12,012 nucleotides of DNA, taken from positions 1 to 12,012 of the forward strand of contig JAEZXW010000042.1 of assembly GCA_023419515.1 (NCBI GenBank), given 5' to 3'. Below the pieces are notes generated by a model. The model saw nothing but the letters and a program-made list of their open reading frames with translations, had not been told where the DNA came from and ran no database searches. Within the stretch, counting starts at the first letter, position 1, and each line of letters begins with the position of its first letter. Of this stretch, positions 8,568 to 12,012 are shown piece after piece. This stretch comes from Actinomycetes bacterium (lineage in GTDB: Bacteria > Actinomycetota > Coriobacteriia > Coriobacteriales > JAEZXW01). A program made the position numbers and the translations under genes.

Positions 8568-8631
8568 TACTCTCAATAAATTCATGCGCCTCCAACGAGT
8601 GCGCATCCAACATTATTCGTTGTTGAGAGTA
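8568..8631. repeat. 9-bp inverted repeat between the two candidate comEA starts and the array
   Basis: TACTCTCAA at 8568-8576 is the exact reverse complement of TTGAGAGTA at 8623-8631, with 46 bases between. The arms flank the ATG at 8613 and the promoter-like AATAAT. If transcription starts between them, one arm is in the leader next to the ribosome site for 8562. Possible operator or looping site; function unknown. Confidence 0.5.
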
Positions 8632-8640
8632 TGGATAAAA
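8612..8640 (-). promoter_or_regulatory. comEA: candidate activator-dependent promoter of comEA
   Basis: On the minus strand AATAAT (8617 to 8612) matches the -10 consensus at five of six bases. Seventeen bases upstream is TTTTAT (8640 to 8635), a poor -35. A good -10 with a poor -35, directly next to a direct-repeat array ending at 8645, is what an activator-controlled promoter looks like. Transcription from here would begin after the ATG at 8613 and would support the start at 8562. Confidence 0.35.
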
Positions 8641-8644
8641 GACC

Positions 8645-8743
8645 TTAACGAGAGATTACCGGGATCTTATCCCTCGCTTACCATTGCCTTACCGCCTCAA
8701 TGTCAGGGTCTTATTGCATCCTTATTCGTGCCTTACCCTTGCC
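8645..8743 (-). repeat. nine-register, 11-bp phased TAAG direct-repeat array upstream of comEA
   Basis: Plus-strand TTA begins at 8645, 8656, 8667, 8678, 8689, 8711, 8722 and 8733, exactly 11 bases apart, with only the register at 8700 missing. On the minus strand the cores are GGTAAG, AATAAG, AATAAG, (degenerate), GGTAAG, GGTAAG, GATAAG, GGTAAT and GTTAAG, reading toward comEA. The best description is RRTAAG plus a five-base spacer. The spacer varies, although each unit tends to begin with G. The outermost unit includes the thiI stop codon, and a further in-phase TTA occurs at 8755 inside thiI. Direct hexamers with 11-bp phasing are how OmpR/PhoB-family regulators and CiaR bind DNA. The assignment to such a regulator is inference. 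Confidence 0.75.
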
Positions 8744-10001
8744 AGATCGCAAAGTTATATGGCGGGTTCTTTGGCGGACGATAGCGGGGATTTTTTGGCT
8801 CAATGTATTCAATGCCCTGCATTACACGCTCAATAAGCTCGTCGATGTCCAAGAGCGCCCAAGCCGCATGTACCTCATCAAGCTTGGCGTGCGTCTCGGG
8901 CTTGCGAGGCATAAACAGCGTGCAACAATCACTCGCATCTTCAATCGAGATCTCATAGGTGCCGATTGCCTGAGCATCGGCGATAATTTCACGCTTATCG
9001 CTACCAATGAGCGGTCTAAACAGCGGCAGATGAGCAACCTCATTAGTTGCTACAATGTTTTCGAGCGTCTGACTTGCTACTTGCCCCAATGACTCACCTG
9101 TCACGATTGCCTTTGCTCGCTCAATCTCGGCGATTCGCTCGGCTACGACAAGCATGAGTCGCCGATAAATAATGACACGCAGGTGCGCTGGCACAGTGGC
9201 TGCGATCTTTTTTTGCGCATCACCAAAGGGCACAATGTAGGCTCGTCCCAATCCTGCTTTTTGATCGAGAAGTGCACAGATATCGTTGACCAAATATTCA
9301 GATGAATCGTTGGTTTGCGGACGACCAGAAAAATGCACAGGAATCACGAGTGCGCCGCGGCGCATGAGGCGCCAGGTCGCAACCGGTGAGTCGATGCCTG
9401 AAGAAAGCAGGCTTACAATCTTGCCGCCCGTCCCAACTGGCAAACCTCCAACGCCAGGCTCACTGAGGGCATACACAAAGGCAGAACCCTGGACAATATG
9501 GACGTGAACCGTAATATCAGGCTTGTGCATGCGCACGGCTTTCTCGGGGTAAAGCGCGCATAAATGAGCGCCAACCTCCTGGTTAAGCTCCATACTCGAG
9601 CGCTCAAAATCGGTGTTGGATCGGCGCGAAGCTACCTTGAAGGTCTCAAAACCTCTGAGCGCCTGTGCGCACTCCTCAAGGGCAAGCTTAGCTGCGTGAG
9701 TATATTCTTCGCTCGTACGAGAGCAACGAAACGCCTTACTTACCCGTGCAATACCGGGAATTCCGAGCAGGCGTCCAAACGTTTGATCAAGGATGCAAGA
9801 AGCATCGGGGGCATCCCCCGACTGCTCCTGAATCCGTGGGCTCACGAGAATGTGACCCGAAATACGCTCAACCGTGGCATTAATGTTATCGTGCTCGAGG
9901 GCAATTTTAATGGACTTGATCAACTCTCGCTCAAAGTAGAGACGATTGTTCTTCTTCAGTCCAATCTCGTGATAGTGCACCAAGCAACAGCGATTAAACA
10001 T
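8733..10001 (-). CDS. thiI: tRNA 4-thiouridine synthase ThiI, short form
   Basis: A 422-residue protein that adenylates U8 of tRNA and transfers sulfur to it. It has an N-terminal ferredoxin-like part (HYHEIGLKKNNR), a THUMP RNA-binding domain (about 60-165), a PP-loop ATP-binding motif SGIDS (201-205) and the conserved DCC pair (Cys359-Cys360), one of which should be catalytic. The C-terminal rhodanese domain of E. coli ThiI is absent, as in Bacillus. Sulfur would therefore come directly from a cysteine desulfurase, which is not encoded nearby. The ATG at 10001 gives the family N-terminus, but its ribosome site is weak. The stop codon lies inside the outermost unit of the repeat array upstream of comEA. 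Confidence 0.95.
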   Translation of the reverse strand: MFNRCCLVHYHEIGLKKNNRLYFERELIKSIKIALEHDNINATVERISGHILVSPRIQEQSGDAPDASCILDQTFGRLLGIPGIARVSKAFRCSRTSEEYTHAAKLALEECAQALRGFETFKVASRRSNTDFERSSMELNQEVGAHLCALYPEKAVRMHKPDITVHVHIVQGSAFVYALSEPGVGGLPVGTGGKIVSLLSSGIDSPVATWRLMRRGALVIPVHFSGRPQTNDSSEYLVNDICALLDQKAGLGRAYIVPFGDAQKKIAATVPAHLRVIIYRRLMLVVAERIAEIERAKAIVTGESLGQVASQTLENIVATNEVAHLPLFRPLIGSDKREIIADAQAIGTYEISIEDASDCCTLFMPRKPETHAKLDEVHAAWALLDIDELIERVMQGIEYIEPKNPRYRPPKNPPYNFAIWQG

Positions 10002-10038
10002 AAGGTCTACCAGGTATCTTGCGTCAATTGTAAAACTT

Positions 10039-10068
10039 AATAGAGTACTTACAAAAGCTGGCCGTCAA
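10039..10068 (-). promoter_or_regulatory. thiI: candidate thiI promoter
   Basis: On the minus strand TTGACG (10068 to 10063) matches the -35 consensus at five of six bases and is followed after 18 bases by TCTATT (10044 to 10039), a 4/6 match to -10. It lies in the 76-base gap between the rpoZ stop and the thiI start. An inverted repeat with TTGTAA and TTACAA arms (about 10029-10055) overlaps the -10 region and could bind a regulator. Confidence 0.35.
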
Positions 10069-10077
10069 GGAGCGCTT

Positions 10078-10413
10078 TTAAGCCAAGGGCTCCTCGTCAA
10101 GCTCATGAGCTTCAGCTTGGACATGCTTATCAGCAAGCTCAACAGCGCTTGGATCAAACAGATCGCTGTTTATATCAGCCTGATCAAAGCCAACAATACC
10201 CTCACGCACCTCAGTTAAGGCAATGGTGAGTGGGTTTTTGCCCGAAATCTCACGAACCTCCTTGGTGGTCGAAAGGGCGAGCGCACGATCACGCTGGCCG
10301 TGCATCATATCAGTGATGTCACGAGAGCGCTTGGAAGCCAAGCTGCAGAGCAAAAACTCATTATCACCGGCGTGGTGCAAGAGCTCTTCAATTTCTGGGT
10401 GAACAACAGACAT
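10078..10413 (-). CDS. rpoZ: RNA polymerase omega subunit
   Basis: A 111-residue protein with the omega core: PEIEELLHHAGDNEFLLCSLASKR, RDITDMM, then KNPLTIALTEVREGIV, which fit the family pattern around beta-prime binding. Omega helps assemble and stabilise RNA polymerase. The last 35 or so residues form an acidic tail (ending HELDEEPLA), an extension also seen in actinobacterial omegas. The start at 10413 is chosen because GAGGAAG lies about six bases upstream. The frame extends to an ATG at 10449 that would overlap gmk by 22 bases and has no ribosome site. With 10413 the gene starts 14 bases after the gmk stop, in the mihF-gmk-rpoZ operon. Confidence 0.9.
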   Translation of the reverse strand: MSVVHPEIEELLHHAGDNEFLLCSLASKRSRDITDMMHGQRDRALALSTTKEVREISGKNPLTIALTEVREGIVGFDQADINSDLFDPSAVELADKHVQAEAHELDEEPLA

Positions 10414-10427
10414 AAACGCTTCCTCAC

Positions 10428-11006
10428 TTAACGTGTGCTGTTCTGACATTCGTAATAATCAATGAGATCCAAAAGCTCGCGAGTCGCTCTCTTAAGATCA
10501 TCGTTGATTACGATCTTATCGTAGCGGCTGACAAGCTTTCGCTCCTCAAGCGCATTGGCAAGACGCGTTGCCTGTGCCCGAGAATCTTCGGTATTCCTCT
10601 TTTGCAGGCGATCCTTTAACACCTCATCACTCGGGGTGTCGATAAAGATGAGAATCGCATGCGGAAAACGCTCTTTGACCTGGAGTGCTCCCTGCGGATC
10701 AATCTCCAGAATAACCGATGAGCCCTGAGCCATCTTGCTCGTGACTTCATCGCTGAGAGTGCCGTAGTAGTTGTCGTGAACCTGCGCCCACTCTACAAAG
10801 CCACCTTCGTCGATCATCGACTCAAATTCGCTCACGGTAAAAAACCAGTAATGTACACCTTGTTTTTCACCGGGTCGAGGAAGGCGTGTCGTTGCAGAAA
10901 CGGTAAGGGCGAGGTCGGGGCGACTTGCTCTCACCCGAGAAACAAGTGTCCCTTTCCCCGCCCCTGAAGGTCCAGATATGACAAACAGGCAAGCCTGGCG
11001 CGTCAC
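10428..11006 (-). CDS. gmk: guanylate kinase
   Basis: A 192-residue cytoplasmic kinase converting GMP and ATP to GDP and ADP, a step in GTP and dGTP synthesis. The P-loop GPSGAGKGT is at residues 12-20. The GMP-binding region follows with SATTRLPRPGE, HYWFF and FVEWAQVHDNYYGT, then VILEIDPQGALQVK, and the lid with RLQKRNTED. The commoner D-(V)-D-x-Q-G reads E-I-D-P-Q-G. The start is GTG at 11006; no ATG is available nearby and the Shine-Dalgarno is weak, so translation may partly depend on mihF, whose stop is 13 bases upstream. Confidence 0.97.
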   Translation of the reverse strand: MTRQACLFVISGPSGAGKGTLVSRVRASRPDLALTVSATTRLPRPGEKQGVHYWFFTVSEFESMIDEGGFVEWAQVHDNYYGTLSDEVTSKMAQGSSVILEIDPQGALQVKERFPHAILIFIDTPSDEVLKDRLQKRNTEDSRAQATRLANALEERKLVSRYDKIVINDDLKRATRELLDLIDYYECQNSTR

Positions 11007-11019
11007 CGATGGTTATTTC

Positions 11020-11325
11020 TTAACCAAGGCGATTCAGGAGCTCCTGGCGCTGACGAACGCCGAGGCCCTGAACGCGACGTGACTCAGAAATCTCAAGCTC
11101 ATCCATGAGCTTAGCTGCCTTGGCCTTACCATAGCCAGGAAGTGACTCGATCAGAGTTGAGACCTTAAGACGCTTAGCGATTGGGTCATCTGACTCGAGA
11201 ACCTCAGCAAGAGAAACCTTGCCAGCCTTGATCTTCTCGCGAAGCTCTGCACGAGCATGACGAGCCTGAGCAGCCTTTTCGAGAGCCTTCTTGCGATCCT
11301 CGGCTGAAAGCTGTGGAAGTGCCAT
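11020..11325 (-). CDS. mihF: actinobacterial integration host factor mIHF
   Basis: A 101-residue basic protein. The helical N-terminus (MALPQLSAEDRKKALEKA, rich in Lys/Arg/Ala) is followed by the helix-two-turns-helix region with LPGYGKAKAAKLMDEL and SRRVQGLGVRQRQELL, which matches the mycobacterial mIHF pattern. mIHF is a nucleoid-associated DNA-bending protein, unrelated in sequence to the HU/IHF fold of E. coli and found in actinobacteria. The ATG at 11325 is preceded by GGAGG at seven bases. The open frame continues to 11352 but those nine residues lie over the ribosome site. It heads mihF-gmk-rpoZ, an order also seen in Mycobacterium tuberculosis. Confidence 0.94.
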   Translation of the reverse strand: MALPQLSAEDRKKALEKAAQARHARAELREKIKAGKVSLAEVLESDDPIAKRLKVSTLIESLPGYGKAKAAKLMDELEISESRRVQGLGVRQRQELLNRLG

Positions 11326-11370
11326 TTGTTGCCTCCAAACATACAACAACAATACAAAAATTTTGCAAGT

Positions 11371-11398
11371 TTTATCCGCTTGACAGGCATGAGTGCAA
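11371..11398 (-). promoter_or_regulatory. mihF: candidate promoter of the mihF-gmk-rpoZ operon
   Basis: On the minus strand TTGCAC (11398 to 11393) is followed after 16 bases by GATAAA (11376 to 11371), or after 17 by ATAAAA. This lies in the AT-rich 131-base gap between pyrE and mihF and would give a leader of about 40 bases ahead of the strong GGAGG. Match quality is moderate. Confidence 0.35.
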
Positions 11399-11456
11399 TT
11401 GAAGTTTGATGTATGCCTAGCAATCGAAATTTTTGACGTTGTGATTCTATGCTTAA

Positions 11457-12012
11457 CTACTGGTTTTTTGCAAGTGTTCTACTGCCTAAAGACTCAACCT
11501 GCTCGCCAGAAGCACACAGCGAGCAAGCTTCAGGCTCCCATGAATCGGTTGCAAGCTCAAGCAGCGGATAAAACGGTGCGTCGAATGCCTTGCCCGTTTT
11601 GCGGTCGATGATGCTAACTACGCCTGTGACCTTTGCACCTGCCAGTTCAACGAGGTCACAGACCTCTTTAACTGAGCCGCCCGTTGTTACAACATCTTCT
11701 GCTACCAGCACTTTTGTTGCTGGTTTAATCTCAAATGAGCGACGCAACTGCATCGTGCCTTGTACGCGCTCACTAAAGACAAAGGGCACCTCAAGGATTG
11801 CTGCAACGGCAAAGCCAAAGAGCATTCCTCCCACTGCTGGTGAAGCAACCAGTTCGATCTCATCGCGGTTTTCAAGGCGCAAAACAGCTTCGCGTGCAAG
11901 GGCAAATGTAGTCGTGGGATTTTCAAGAATTCGAGCACATTGGATGTAAGTATCAGCATGGCGGCCACTTGTGAGCACAAAATGTCCATGCTTAATAGCC
12001 CCTGTTTTCTTG
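11457..12012 (-). CDS. pyrE: orotate phosphoribosyltransferase, 5' end beyond window
   Basis: The reading frame stays open to the right edge. Before the internal GTG at 11978 it encodes KKTGAIKHGHFVLTSGRH, the standard PyrE N-terminal region, so the gene starts outside the window and 11978 is not its start. About 185 codons are present. The enzyme joins orotate to PRPP to form orotidine monophosphate in pyrimidine synthesis. The PRPP-binding loop LVAEDVVTTGGSVKEV is intact, as are LTSGRHADTYIQCARI and the SPAVGGMLFGFAVA segment. It is upstream of mihF on the same strand, but the 131-base gap and a candidate promoter suggest a separate transcript. No clear terminator was found after its stop. 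Confidence 0.95.
   Translation of the reverse strand, partial: KKTGAIKHGHFVLTSGRHADTYIQCARILENPTTTFALAREAVLRLENRDEIELVASPAVGGMLFGFAVAAILEVPFVFSERVQGTMQLRRSFEIKPATKVLVAEDVVTTGGSVKEVCDLVELAGAKVTGVVSIIDRKTGKAFDAPFYPLLELATDSWEPEACSLCASGEQVESLGSRTLAKNQ

Noticed and set aside
8485..8594. A 36-codon minus-strand frame starting ATG at 8594 after GGAGG, out of frame with comEA.
   Set aside because: The spacing from GGAGG is too short, the product resembles nothing I recognise, and it lies wholly over comEA coding sequence.
8613..8729. TTATTCGT occurs twice (8613-8620 and 8722-8729); reversed it gives ACGAATAA, close to the streptococcal SigX com-box TACGAATA.
   Set aside because: The com-box is known from streptococci and needs SigX. 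One copy sits on the ATG at 8613 and the other is part of the 11-base array, so the likeness is probably chance.
8645..8743. The array as DnaA boxes (9-mers with 2-base gaps also give an 11-base phase).
   Set aside because: Only the TTAT part of some units resembles the TTATNCACA consensus, most units read TTAC, and no dnaA, dnaN or AT-rich unwinding region is near.
11380..11385. A perfect plus-strand TTGACA between mihF and pyrE.
   Set aside because: No -10 box lies at a usable distance and no plus-strand gene follows.

Overview
The window looks like chromosome from a low-to-moderate G+C actinobacterium, most likely class Coriobacteriia (Atopobiaceae/Lancefieldella-like). That placement is inference. 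It rests on the actinobacterial-type integration host factor gene mihF directly followed by gmk and rpoZ, as in mycobacteria, combined with base composition near one half, a short Bacillus-type ThiI and a Tat-like leader. No 16S gene or other taxonomic marker is present.

Layout: nearly everything is on the minus strand, so that strand is best read from right to left. It begins with pyrE (5' end outside the window), then mihF-gmk-rpoZ as a tight operon, then thiI (with a possible promoter of its own), then comEA-comEC-holA. Two genes break this pattern: rpsT and a Tat-like exported metallophosphoesterase, both on the plus strand. Beyond them, minus-strand lepA-dus runs off the left edge (dus is 3'-truncated by the window). 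rpsT and lepA are divergent. The phosphoesterase and holA are convergent, 6 bases apart. No stretch over 300 bases lacks a gene; the longest gap is 2873-3145, which holds the rpsT terminator and the phosphoesterase leader.

How the genes work together: most are housekeeping genes for translation (lepA, rpsT), tRNA modification (dus, thiI), nucleotide synthesis (pyrE, gmk), transcription and nucleoid structure (rpoZ, mihF) and replication (holA). The specialised part is comEA-comEC, the membrane DNA receptor and DNA channel of natural transformation.

The most unusual feature lies just upstream of comEA, between its start and the thiI stop. Eight of nine consecutive 11-base registers carry TAA at the same phase on the minus strand, mostly as TAAG (plus-strand TTA at 8645, 8656, 8667, 8678, 8689, 8711, 8722 and 8733; 8700 is degenerate). 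This direct-repeat array abuts a plausible weak -35 / good -10 promoter and resembles a multi-site operator for an OmpR/PhoB-type response regulator. It may be a previously undescribed control region for competence genes. A second possible operator, a 9-bp inverted repeat, lies between the array and the preferred comEA start.
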